Assembly: GCF_002179555.1 (NCBI RefSeq)
Contig: NZ_NHOU01000001.1
Location: 248,001 to 312,000 of the forward strand
DNA length: 64,000 bases
Source: Salinicola salarius
GTDB lineage: Bacteria > Pseudomonadota > Gammaproteobacteria > Pseudomonadales > Halomonadaceae
Direction of reading: 5' to 3'
The translations under genes and the position numbers were made by a program. The notes under the pieces are model-generated. The model searched no databases and had not been told where the DNA came from. It saw nothing but the letters and a program-made list of their open reading frames with translations. Positions 55,404 to 63,445 of this stretch are shown in pieces (position 1 is the first letter of the stretch; each line of letters starts with the position of its first letter).

Positions 55404-56408
55404 ATGGTAGAAGGACTCGCACAGCCGGCGTCGGCTGAACGGTGGGCAGGCAAGGGATCTCGTCTTCTGGCGCTGTCGGTCTCGTTGGGCTTGGGTTCGA
55501 TGACGCTGGCGGCCGCGCCGGTCTGGGCCGCGGACGATCAGGGCGATGCGCCGGTCATCGAGCAGGAGACGCCGGACGAAGGGCCGATGTCGGAAGGCCA
55601 GACGGCCGACGGGCCTTATCTTTCCGACTGGTATCACCAGAACGTCACGGTGATCGGCAGCAAGAACATTCGCTTCGGGCCGCAGCAGATCGACGACATC
55701 TATCTGGAGTACGAATTCTTCGGTCGCAAGGGGCCGCTGGGTCTCTACGGCTATATCGATTTTCCCAAGTTCTTCGGCACCGGTAACGCCGCAGACAGCG
55801 GTATCTTCGACAAGGGCTCTCCGGTCTTCATGGAGCTGGAACCGCGGCTGTCGATCGATGACATGACCGGCCAGGATCTGAGCTTCGGCCCGTTCAAGGA
55901 GTGGTTCGTCGCCTTCGACTATATCTTCGACTGGGGCCACAACACCGAGAACCGCCAGAACACGCTCTACGCCGGCCTGGGAACCGACATCGAAACCGGT
56001 TCGCCGCTGGGTCTCTCGTTCAATTTCTACAAGCGTCGCCAGTGGGAGAACTACGGTGCCGCGAACGAGAACTCCTGGGACGGCTACCGCGCACAGTTGA
56101 ACTACTCCTATCCGCTGGCCAGCTTCGACAACGGCGCGTCGCTGGTCTACGTCGGTTTCACCAACCACGACTTCGGTTCGGATCTGGGCGATAACGATCC
56201 GACGCGCACCAACGAGTCGACCGTGGCGACCAACGTGCTGTTGTACCAGTTCACGCACCTGCGCTTCATGGCGGTGGCACGTTACTTCCACAACGGCGGG
56301 CAGTGGAACGACGGCGAAATGGCACCGTTCCCCAACAGCCATGGCGACAGTTTCGAACTGCGCTCCACCGGCTGGGGCTACTATTTCGGTGTCGGCTGGC
56401 AGTTCTGA
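55404..56408 (+). CDS. tsx: Tsx-like nucleoside-specific outer-membrane channel
   Basis: A 334-residue outer-membrane beta-barrel with a signal peptide (SLGLGSMTLAAAPVWA cleaved before ADDQGD). The mature part matches Tsx proteins: SDWYHQNVTVIGSKN, GRKGPLGLYGYIDFPKFFG, FDYIFDWGHNTENRQNT, and a terminal Phe typical of Bam substrates. It allows diffusion of nucleosides into the periplasm for NupC. Start ATG 55404 has GGGGGA upstream; GTG 55392 is less likely. The C-terminal codons are part of a 25 bp tandem duplication running past the stop. Confidence 0.92.
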   Translation: MVEGLAQPASAERWAGKGSRLLALSVSLGLGSMTLAAAPVWAADDQGDAPVIEQETPDEGPMSEGQTADGPYLSDWYHQNVTVIGSKNIRFGPQQIDDIYLEYEFFGRKGPLGLYGYIDFPKFFGTGNAADSGIFDKGSPVFMELEPRLSIDDMTGQDLSFGPFKEWFVAFDYIFDWGHNTENRQNTLYAGLGTDIETGSPLGLSFNFYKRRQWENYGAANENSWDGYRAQLNYSYPLASFDNGASLVYVGFTNHDFGSDLGDNDPTRTNESTVATNVLLYQFTHLRFMAVARYFHNGGQWNDGEMAPFPNSHGDSFELRSTGWGYYFGVGWQF

Positions 56409-56435
56409 GGTCGGTGTCGGCTGGCAGTCCCGAGA
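56386..56435 (+). repeat. 25 bp tandem duplication over the tsx stop codon
   Basis: The unit beginning TCGGTGTCGGCTGGCAG occurs at 56386-56410 and again at 56411-56435, differing at three positions. The first copy contains the last codons and TGA of tsx; the second is non-coding. Confidence 0.85.
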
Positions 56436-56453
56436 CGACGAAATGGATGTCAT

Positions 56454-56481
56454 CGACGAGGAGCCTTCGGGCTCCTCGTCG
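56454..56481 (+). terminator. Hairpin with TTCG loop after tsx
   Basis: A perfect 12 bp stem (CGACGAGGAGCC with its complement) closes a stable TTCG tetraloop 45 bases after the tsx stop. There is almost no T-run, so it may act as a weak terminator or protect the transcript end. Confidence 0.6.
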
Positions 56482-56547
56482 CGTTGCGTTTCCAGTAGAG
56501 ATCGGGGATAAGATCTGACCCTCAGAAGACAGGATCGGGAGAACGTC

Positions 56548-57324
56548 ATGAATGGCCGCAGCGCCGTACGGCTCGAGAGACTTCGTGAAGCGATCAGACG
56601 CAACGGTACCCTGCCGTTGGCCGAGGCGGCGGCGCTGTGCAACGTCTCCGAGATGACGGTGCGGCGGGACATCGCCGCCAGCAACGGCGCGATCGTCTCC
56701 TTCGGCGGCCATCTGGTCATGGCCGACAACCCCCAGTTCGCCGCCGCCTACAATCTCGATGCGCAGAGGGACCGGTACGCGAAGGCCAAGCAGCGCCTGT
56801 GCGAGGCGGTCGCATCGAGGATCGAGGACGGCGATACCGTGTTCGTCGACTGCGGCACCACGCTGATGCCGTTCTGCACGCTGCTGCCGCGCGAGATGAA
56901 CGTCACCATCGTCACCTACGCGCTCAACGTCGCCAACGCCTTCAGTCAGCGCGATATGCCCAACATGCGGCTCGTGGTGCTCGGCGGGCTCTACTACGCC
57001 GCTTCCGACTCCTTCGGCGGGCAGGACGTCACCACGGCGATTCGCCGCCTGGGTATCAACAAGGCGCTGATCTCCGCTGCCGGGGTCCATGCCGAAAAGG
57101 GAGCAAGCTGTTTCCACTTCCATGAAGTGGCACCCAAGCAGGCCGCCATCGAACACGCGGAACGCAGGATCCTGGTCGCCGACGAGAGCAAGCTCGATGT
57201 GATGCGAGCGGCGTTCTTCGCCGAACTGCCGGACTTCGACACCCTGTTGACCAGCGGCGATCCGGGCCGGGCGTGGCGGGATCGGTTGAAGGAGAGCGAC
57301 GCCGCGAAAGTCGAAGTGGTGTGA
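56548..57324 (+). CDS. deoR: DeoR-family transcriptional repressor
   Basis: A 258-residue regulator close in size to E. coli DeoR (252). The N-terminal helix-turn-helix spans about 8-55 (LREAIRRNGTLPLAEAAALC, then VSEMTVRRDIAA); the C-terminal sugar-phosphate-sensing domain has the DeoR signature around DGDTVFVDCGTTLMPF and AGVHAEKGASCFHF, plus RILVADESKLD. Its position next to tsx, nupC and deo genes suggests it represses them until deoxyribose-5-phosphate accumulates. GGGAG precedes the start. The assignment to DeoR itself, rather than another family member, is mostly from context. Confidence 0.88.
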   Translation: MNGRSAVRLERLREAIRRNGTLPLAEAAALCNVSEMTVRRDIAASNGAIVSFGGHLVMADNPQFAAAYNLDAQRDRYAKAKQRLCEAVASRIEDGDTVFVDCGTTLMPFCTLLPREMNVTIVTYALNVANAFSQRDMPNMRLVVLGGLYYAASDSFGGQDVTTAIRRLGINKALISAAGVHAEKGASCFHFHEVAPKQAAIEHAERRILVADESKLDVMRAAFFAELPDFDTLLTSGDPGRAWRDRLKESDAAKVEVV

Positions 57325-57444
57325 GGTTTCCTGTCTTTCGTAGACTTTGATCGTATTTCTATCCTGTCATGGGCAGGAAGTATTCGGTTCGTCCTGCGGT
57401 TAGGATGACTGGACTTCCTACTTTCCGAACAGGTGACCGGATCG

Positions 57445-58938
57445 ATGTCTTCTTCATCTACGCCTTCCTCATCGACGTCTTCTTCATTCGCGCCGCTCGA
57501 GGCCCCCGCTGACGCTGCCTACTATCCCGCCGCCATCGTCGGTTTCGATGCCGACGGGGCAGGCCGCTACGCGCTGCGTTCCCCCGCTACCGGGGAGGTG
57601 ATCGCCGAGGTCGCCGATTGCGGCGTCGAGCAGGCGAAGCTGGCCGCCGACAACGCCCAGCGCGGCTTCGAGTCCTGGCGCAAGACCACCCCATTCGAGC
57701 GCGCGGCGCTGCTCAAGGCATGGCACCAGGCGATGCTGGAGGCCAAGGAGACCCTCGCCGTGACCATGGCGCGGGAGATGGGCAAACCGATCCGCGAAGC
57801 GCGGGGCGAGGTCGACTACGCCGCCAGCTTCCTGGAGTGGTACGCCGAGCAGGCCAGGCGCATCGACGGCGACATTCTGCCCGCCCAGCATCCGGACAAG
57901 CGACTTGCTGTGCTGCGCCAGCCGGTCGGCCCGGTGCTCGCGATCACGCCGTGGAACTTCCCGGCGGCGATGATCACCCGCAAGGTGGCGCCGGGGCTGG
58001 CGGCCGGCTGCTCGGTGATCGTCAAGCCGGCGGAACAGACGCCGATCACGGCGCTCATGCTGGCCCGGCTGTGGCAGCAGGTCGGCGGGCCGGCGGAGGT
58101 CTTCCAGGTGATTACCGCCGAGCGTCCGGCCGCGGTCAGCGACGAACTGATGGCGGACCGGCGCATCCGCAAGGTGACCTTCACCGGCAGCACGCCGGTC
58201 GGCAAGCATCTCTACGCCAAGTCCGCCGCCACCATGAAGCGGATGTCGCTGGAGCTGGGCGGCCATGCGCCGTTCCTGGTCTTCGACGATGCCGATATCG
58301 ACGCCGCCGTGGCCGAAGTGATGGCGAGCAAGTTCCGCAATGGCGGCCAGACCTGTGTCTGCGCCAACCGCATCTACGTGCAGCGCGGCATTCTCGAGAC
58401 CTTCTCCGCGCGCCTGACCGCCGCGGTGGACGCGCTGCGCGTCGGGCAGCCGGAAGACGAGTCGACCCAGATCGGCCCGCTGGTCAGCCAGGCCGGCCGC
58501 GACAAGGCGCAATCCCACATCGACGATGCGCTAGGCAAGGGCGCGAAGCGTTTGACCGCGGCGCGGGATGTCGACGGCTTCTTCGTCGCGCCTACGGTGC
58601 TGGCGGATGTCACCGGCGACATGCGGATCATGCAGGAAGAGACCTTCGGCCCCGTCGCGCCATTGATCGCCTTCGAAAGCGAAGAAGAGGCGATAGCAGC
58701 GGCCAACGCCACGCCGTTCGGGCTCGCCGCCTATCTGTGGACCCGCAATCTCGGGCGCGCGGCACGCGTCTCCGAAGCGCTGGACTACGGCATCGTCGGG
58801 GTCAACGATGGCGCGCCGTCCGTGCCGCAGGCGCCGTTCGGTGGCGTCAAGGATAGCGGCCTCGGCCGCGAGGGCGGCCGCTACGGTATCGACGAATATC
58901 TCGACCTCAAGTTCGTCTCGACGCGACTGGACGGCTGA
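57445..58938 (+). CDS. gabD: NAD(P)-dependent aldehyde dehydrogenase (succinate-semialdehyde dehydrogenase-like)
   Basis: A 497-residue aldehyde dehydrogenase closest in motifs to GabD-type succinate-semialdehyde dehydrogenases. Features: VLAITPWNFPAAM, cofactor loop FTGSTPVGKHL, catalytic Glu in LELGGHAPFLVFDDAD, catalytic Cys in NGGQTCVCANRIYVQ, and C-terminal GVKDSGLGREGG. The first ~20 residues are nearly all Ser, Thr and Pro, encoded by TCTTCTTCA-like triplet repeats, and are absent from usual GabD proteins. ATG 57445 has AGGTG upstream; GTG 57433 is possible. Its stop overlaps the PucR gene start by one base. Near deoC, oxidation of acetaldehyde is an alternative role. Confidence 0.85.
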   Translation: MSSSSTPSSSTSSSFAPLEAPADAAYYPAAIVGFDADGAGRYALRSPATGEVIAEVADCGVEQAKLAADNAQRGFESWRKTTPFERAALLKAWHQAMLEAKETLAVTMAREMGKPIREARGEVDYAASFLEWYAEQARRIDGDILPAQHPDKRLAVLRQPVGPVLAITPWNFPAAMITRKVAPGLAAGCSVIVKPAEQTPITALMLARLWQQVGGPAEVFQVITAERPAAVSDELMADRRIRKVTFTGSTPVGKHLYAKSAATMKRMSLELGGHAPFLVFDDADIDAAVAEVMASKFRNGGQTCVCANRIYVQRGILETFSARLTAAVDALRVGQPEDESTQIGPLVSQAGRDKAQSHIDDALGKGAKRLTAARDVDGFFVAPTVLADVTGDMRIMQEETFGPVAPLIAFESEEEAIAAANATPFGLAAYLWTRNLGRAARVSEALDYGIVGVNDGAPSVPQAPFGGVKDSGLGREGGRYGIDEYLDLKFVSTRLDG

Positions 58939-60524
58939 TGGCGATGGGGGATGGGGACGCCAACGCAGCGCGGTTGCCGGCCGAGCTCGACCTCGCCACC
59001 GCGCTGCGCGAGACCAATCTGCGCCAGGCCCGCGTGGTGGCCGGCGAGCGCTCGCTAGGCCGGCCGCTGCGCTGGGTACACATGGTGGATCATCCCGACA
59101 TCATCGCCTGGGTGCGTGAAGGCCAGCTGCTGCTGACCACCGGCTATCACTGGCCCGACGAGCCGGAAGCCGAGCGCGCCCTGATCGAGGCGCTGGTCGA
59201 CAAGGGCCTGGCCGGCGTGGCGCTGGCGGTGCCGCGGTTTCTTACCGCGTTCCCGGAGACCAGCCGCCGCGTGGCGGCATCGCTCGACTTCCCGCTGCTG
59301 GAAATCCCCTGGGACGTGCCGTTCAGCCAGATCACCGAGGAAGTGCACGCCTGGCTGATCGCGCGGCAGGGCCAGTTGATCGCACGGGCGGAACGCATAC
59401 ACCGCGATCTCACGCGCTCGGCGTTGACGGCACGCAGCCTGGGCGACATCGCCACGGCCCTGAGCCTGCTGCTGGAGCGGGACGTGCTCTTCACCGGGCT
59501 GGAGGGTGAGTGGCTGGGCGGCAGCGCCGAGCTTGAGACGATGCGCCTGCCCACGCCGACCATGCTGACCGAGGCCCAGTTTCTGGCCGAGGCCACGGCT
59601 CGCTCTCTCGGCGAGGAGGCCGGGTGCCGGATGCTGGCCTGTCCGGTGCGAATCCGGGAGGCGCCGACGGCCACGCTGTGGATCGATGAAACGGCCTCCC
59701 ATGTCAGCGAGCTCGAACGCCGGGCGGCGGAGCAGGCGGCGCTGATCTCGGCGCTACATTTGTCGCACCAGCGGGCGCTGCAGGCGCAGGAGACCCGGCT
59801 GGGCTACGCCTTCGTCGATTCGCTGCTCGAAGGGCGCTTCGAAGCCACGCCGGCGGCGCTGGAGCGGGCATCGCTGCAGGGGTGGGAGCCCCATGGCGCG
59901 TATCACGTCTGCGCGATCCTGCTCAACGAGCCGGTGCCGCTGACCCGCGAGGGACTGCTGCGGCGGGAACGCTGGGAGCGCCGGCTGGGCGATCGTCTCG
60001 AAGCGCTCGGCTTGCCACGCTTGATCTCGGTCTCCCTCAACCAGTTGCTGTTCCTGGTGCGCGCCGACATCTCGACCGAAGCGCTATGGCGCGAGTTGAG
60101 CGACGGCGAAGCCGCCCTGGCGATCAGCCGCGAAGCGAGAGGGGCGGCAGCCATCGCCCAGGGAGCGGGCGACGTGGCGCGGCTGCTGCCCTCGCTCAAG
60201 GCCGGCGAACGGCGGGATTTCGAAACCCTGCTATTCACCCGCGTGCTGGAAGGCGACAGCGAAGCGCGGCAACTGTTTCTGGCACGCATCTCGCGAGCGC
60301 TGGGCGAAGGGGCACGTCGACATAATGCCTTCGAGACGCTCTCGGCGCTGGCCGCAAGCGGCTTCCAGCTGGCGCAGACCGCACGGGCGCTCGATATTCA
60401 TATCAGCACCTTGCGCTACCGCATCGAGCGATTGGAAACGGCACTGGGCATGAACCTGAACGACGCCGATATCCGGCTGCAGTTGCAGGTGGCGGTGCGA
60501 CTGCTCAACGCCGACGGAGATTAG
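58938..60524 (+). CDS. PucR-family transcriptional regulator
   Basis: A 528-residue PucR/CdaR-type regulator. The N-terminal PucR domain (about 10-130) has RQARVVAGERSLGRPLRWVH and VREGQLLLTTGYHWPDE; a central GAF/GGDEF-like region follows; and the C-terminal helix-turn-helix (about 460-525) has QTARALDIHISTLRYRIERL. Such proteins activate purine, GABA or sugar-acid catabolism. The start overlaps the aldehyde dehydrogenase stop by one base, implying control of that gene. The stop codon lies within the edge of hairpin repeat copy B. Confidence 0.9.
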   Translation: MAMGDGDANAARLPAELDLATALRETNLRQARVVAGERSLGRPLRWVHMVDHPDIIAWVREGQLLLTTGYHWPDEPEAERALIEALVDKGLAGVALAVPRFLTAFPETSRRVAASLDFPLLEIPWDVPFSQITEEVHAWLIARQGQLIARAERIHRDLTRSALTARSLGDIATALSLLLERDVLFTGLEGEWLGGSAELETMRLPTPTMLTEAQFLAEATARSLGEEAGCRMLACPVRIREAPTATLWIDETASHVSELERRAAEQAALISALHLSHQRALQAQETRLGYAFVDSLLEGRFEATPAALERASLQGWEPHGAYHVCAILLNEPVPLTREGLLRRERWERRLGDRLEALGLPRLISVSLNQLLFLVRADISTEALWRELSDGEAALAISREARGAAAIAQGAGDVARLLPSLKAGERRDFETLLFTRVLEGDSEARQLFLARISRALGEGARRHNAFETLSALAASGFQLAQTARALDIHISTLRYRIERLETALGMNLNDADIRLQLQVAVRLLNADGD

Positions 60525-60666
60525 GCTTTGTCTGAAAACTGCCTGCGCTCGGCCATACGGCGTTAAAAATCGGCTCAAAGTACTCATTTACACCGCGTAA
60601 ACTCCGTCTTTTCGCCGATTTTTGCCTTGTCTGACCTTCGTTCGACGACTTTTCAGACAAAACCTA
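60522..60666. repeat. Hairpin intergenic repeat, copy B (MITE-like)
   Basis: A 145 bp element with terminal inverted repeats TAGGCTTTGTCTGAAAA (60522-60538) and TTTTCAGACAAAACCTA (60650-60666), 16 of 17 matching. The ends are bordered by TA on both sides, as after TA-target insertion. Inner arms AAAAATCGGC and GCCGATTTTT also pair. It is homologous to copy A (53473-53628), but both outer and inner stems differ by changes that keep pairing. No reading frame of note is inside. Confidence 0.88.
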
Positions 60667-60680
60667 GAGAGTCCTGGATG

Positions 60681-60696
60681 ATGGTCAACCGACCAT
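60681..60696. promoter_or_regulatory. Small inverted repeat before the HAD gene
   Basis: ATGGTC-AACC-GACCAT is a perfect 6 bp inverted repeat about 50 bases before the dehalogenase start, a possible regulator-binding site. No match to a known operator is claimed. Confidence 0.3.
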
Positions 60697-60744
60697 CTCG
60701 ATACGCTTTCACGAACGTACCGACATTCAATCAGAGAGACGACC

Positions 60745-61464
60745 ATGCAACTGACGGATTTCACTACCCTGACCTTCGATGTCTACGGCACCCTGATCGA
60801 CTGGGAGAGCGGCATGGTGGCCGGGCTGCAGCCACTGCTGCAGCGCACCGAACTGGGCCTGAGCCGCGACCAGATTCTCGAGGCGCACGCCCGGCACGAG
60901 TCCACCCAGCAGCGCTATACCCCGCATCTGCAGTATCGGCTGCTGCTGGCGGTGGTCTACAAGCGTCTGGCGGAGGAGTGGGGCGTGACGGTGACGCACG
61001 ACGAATGCCTGGCCTACGGCGATTTCGTCAAGCAGTGGCCGGCCTTCGCCGATACCGCCGAGGCGCTGGCCTATCTCAAGCAGCACTACAAGCTGGTGGT
61101 GCTCTCCAACGTCGATAACGAGAGCTTCGCCTACAGCCAGCGCAAGCTCGGCGTCGAGTTCGACGCGGTCTACACCGCCGAGGACATCGGCTCCTACAAG
61201 CCGTCGCCGCGCAATTTCGACTACATGCTGGAGAAGCTCGGCGAGCGCGGCATCGACAAGTCGCAGATCCTGCACACCGCCGAGAGCATGTTCCACGATC
61301 ATCAGCCCGCCAACCACAATGGCCTCGCCAACTGCTGGATCTACCGCCGCCACGACAAGCAAGGTTTCGGCGCGACGATGAACCCCGGCGACATGCCGAC
61401 GGTCGACTTCCGTTTCAACAGCATGGCGGAGCTGGCCGAGGCGCATCGGGCGTTGACGAGATAA
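60745..61464 (+). CDS. HAD-superfamily haloacid dehalogenase type II
   Basis: A 239-residue HAD hydrolase of the L-2-haloacid dehalogenase branch. The nucleophile Asp is in LTFDVYGTLIDWESG, motif II Ser/Asn in LVVLSNVDNESF, Lys in IGSYKPSPRNFDYML, and the last motif in ESMFHDHQPANHNGLAN. Most relatives are annotated type II haloacid dehalogenases, but the true substrate may be a phosphate ester. GAGAGA precedes the start. It converges with the nitroreductase gene, with four bases between them. A hairpin repeat separates it from pucR. Confidence 0.88.
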   Translation: MQLTDFTTLTFDVYGTLIDWESGMVAGLQPLLQRTELGLSRDQILEAHARHESTQQRYTPHLQYRLLLAVVYKRLAEEWGVTVTHDECLAYGDFVKQWPAFADTAEALAYLKQHYKLVVLSNVDNESFAYSQRKLGVEFDAVYTAEDIGSYKPSPRNFDYMLEKLGERGIDKSQILHTAESMFHDHQPANHNGLANCWIYRRHDKQGFGATMNPGDMPTVDFRFNSMAELAEAHRALTR

Positions 61465-61468
61465 GCGT

Positions 61469-62074
61469 TCATTGGCGCGCAGCGGGATGCCCGATGCAGA
61501 ACAGCGCAATGGATCGGAATGGCGTAGGAAGTCGGAGAGCGGTCTGCATGATGTCATCGTCGTAGCCCATGACCACGACGCCACCGAGCTCCTGCTCGGT
61601 GGCCGACAGATAGAGATTCTGGATCACGGCGCCGGCTTCGAAGTCGATATAGCGTACGCCACGTAGACCATCCGGCTGCTGGTCAGCGAAATGATCGATG
61701 GCGATTTGGCGGTCGGCGGCGACGACGATCACGGCGGGGGAGTCTTCCAGCCAGGTATCGTCTGCCAGAGACGCCGACAACAGCGTGCCCGAACGAATGC
61801 CATGCAGGCGTTGCCAGGTTTCTTCGTGGATAGTCCCGGTTTCATACAAGCCGGGTTCGAGCCCTTCGATTCGTCGGGCGATGACGAACGTTTTCAGGGG
61901 ATATAACGCGTGCGCCGACGGGGCGGTACGCATGCCATCGGAATGGGTGCTGCCTTGGGCCGCAAACAGCAGACGCTTCAGGTTACCCACGGAGAGCGTT
62001 TGATCATCGAATCGTCGGCAACTCCGACGTTGTCTCAGGAGTCGTTCCAGCGCACTGGTTTGAACTTGGCTCAT
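61469..62074 (-). CDS. Nitroreductase-fold SagB/ThcOx-type oxidoreductase
   Basis: A 201-residue FMN-dependent nitroreductase-fold protein. RQRRSCRRFDDQTLSV resembles the FMN-binding RRSxRxF start, APSAHALYPLKTFVIA is the SagB-type RxxPSxGALYP motif in shortened form, and VIQNLYLSATEQELGGVVVMG carries the second FMN region. SagB relatives can oxidise azolines, but no cyclodehydratase or precursor peptide gene is nearby, so a stand-alone role is likely. It may be co-transcribed with the DinB gene upstream (24-base gap). Confidence 0.82.
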   Translation of the reverse strand: MSQVQTSALERLLRQRRSCRRFDDQTLSVGNLKRLLFAAQGSTHSDGMRTAPSAHALYPLKTFVIARRIEGLEPGLYETGTIHEETWQRLHGIRSGTLLSASLADDTWLEDSPAVIVVAADRQIAIDHFADQQPDGLRGVRYIDFEAGAVIQNLYLSATEQELGGVVVMGYDDDIMQTALRLPTPFRSIALFCIGHPAARQ

Positions 62075-62098
62075 GGCGATTCCTTATAGTCCTTCTTG

Positions 62099-62662
62099 TC
62101 AGGCTGGTTGGCGATTGCCCCACACCTGCGCTTCGCTGATGCCCAGCGTTGCAAACTCTTCCCGCCGCAGCGGGGCTTCTTCCTGCAGAAAGAATTCGTC
62201 CAGCTGCGGCGGGGCGACATCGGTCTCCGAAAGCATGGCGTGAACCTGACCACGATGATGCGTCTGATGCACGAACAGATGCGCCAGCACCCGGTGCGCC
62301 GGCTCGCGCTGCTGGCGGTCGGCCCGCTCGAGCGTGACGTCGGCGGCCAGCGAAGCCTCGTCGAGCGCGTCGCAGATCGCGATCAAGCGCCTATCCAGCG
62401 CTTCCTGTGCCGGCCACAGCGTGTCGACACGAGAGTGGGGCAGCTCGTCGTCGAAGGCGCGCTGACCGAGCGTGCCGCCTTCGAGGGCATCGATATAGTA
62501 GGCATCGACGATCAGGATGTGGTTGAGCGTGGCGTGAATCGACGGGAAGAAGCTGCTCCGCCTGGCGTGAAAGGCCTCGTCGGACAAGCGGGCGCAGGCA
62601 GCCAACAGCCGATGGTTCGACCACAGGTTGCAGTAGGCTTGATGGCGAAAATATTCGATCAT
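62099..62662 (-). CDS. DinB-family metal-dependent protein
   Basis: A 187-residue four-helix DinB/YfiT-like protein. The metal-binding His triad is visible: one in SIHATLNHILIVDAYYIDAL and two in FVHQTHHRGQVHAMLSE. Members include mycothiol- or bacillithiol-dependent transferases, but their function in Gram-negative bacteria is unknown. The start at 62662 (MIEYFRHQAYCN) matches the family; the frame open to 62797 runs into the divergent LysE gene. The promoter region with that gene is only 49 bases. Confidence 0.87.
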   Translation of the reverse strand: MIEYFRHQAYCNLWSNHRLLAACARLSDEAFHARRSSFFPSIHATLNHILIVDAYYIDALEGGTLGQRAFDDELPHSRVDTLWPAQEALDRRLIAICDALDEASLAADVTLERADRQQREPAHRVLAHLFVHQTHHRGQVHAMLSETDVAPPQLDEFFLQEEAPLRREEFATLGISEAQVWGNRQPA

Positions 62663-62711
62663 GGTCGGGCACCGGCTCAATCGTCTTCTCTCCAGCATCT
62701 CAGGAATCGAC

Positions 62712-63344
62712 ATGGAAATGCTACACGGCCTGATCGTCATCACTTTCGTGCATCTGCTGGCGGCCGCCTCGCCGGGGCCGGACTTCGTGCTGGTCACCCA
62801 GCAGACGCTGAATCACGGCAAGCGCATCGGCCTGTTGTGCAGCCTGGGCATCGCGCTGGGGCTGTCGATTCACATCGTCTATTCCGCGTTCGGGCTGGCG
62901 GCGGTGATCGCCAACTCCACCGAGGCGCTATGGGCGATCAAGCTGATCGGCGGCGCTTATCTGCTCTATCTGGGGATTTTGGGGTTGCGCTCGCGCCCGG
63001 CTGTGACCGATACCGAGGCCGTGACCCCGGACGCGGCACCGCCTCGCTCGGCGCTGCGCACCGTCGGCATGGGATTTCTCTGCAACGCGCTCAATCCCAA
63101 GGCGCCGATCTACTTCGTCTCGCTGTTCACCATCGTGCTGTCACCGTCGATGCCGCTCTATCAGATCGCCATCTACGGCGCCTGGATCATGCTGATCCAG
63201 CTGGGGTGGTTCTCGGCGGTGGCGCTGCTGCTCTCCACGCCCCCGATCCATCGCGCGTTCAAACGCTTCAGCCACTGGATCGATCGGGTGCTGGGCCTGG
63301 CGATGGTGGCGCTGGGAATCAAGGTGTTGACGACGCGGGTGTGA
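62712..63344 (+). CDS. LysE/RhtB-family amino-acid exporter
   Basis: A 210-residue inner-membrane protein with about six hydrophobic segments. FVHLLAAASPGPDFVLVTQQ is the LysE/RhtB signature (ASPGP), followed by GGAYLLYLGILGLRSRP and FLCNALNPKAPIYFVSLF. Members export basic amino acids, threonine, homoserine or related compounds; the substrate here is unknown. Start 62712 has AGGA upstream, while the frame open to 62661 overlaps the DinB start. Confidence 0.9.
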   Translation: MEMLHGLIVITFVHLLAAASPGPDFVLVTQQTLNHGKRIGLLCSLGIALGLSIHIVYSAFGLAAVIANSTEALWAIKLIGGAYLLYLGILGLRSRPAVTDTEAVTPDAAPPRSALRTVGMGFLCNALNPKAPIYFVSLFTIVLSPSMPLYQIAIYGAWIMLIQLGWFSAVALLLSTPPIHRAFKRFSHWIDRVLGLAMVALGIKVLTTRV

Positions 63345-63445
63345 GTCGGAAACGCCGACAGACGACTGCGCTCGCCCGACGCTTTCCACCACGCGTGCTT
63401 TTCGGCATCCTGAAACGCATCCACTCAAACTGGCGAGGAGCGCTC

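Noticed and set aside
61469-62074. Azoline-forming bacteriocin cluster around the SagB-like protein
   Set aside because: No cyclodehydratase, leader-peptide precursor or exporter of that type is nearby; neighbours are HAD, DinB and LysE genes.
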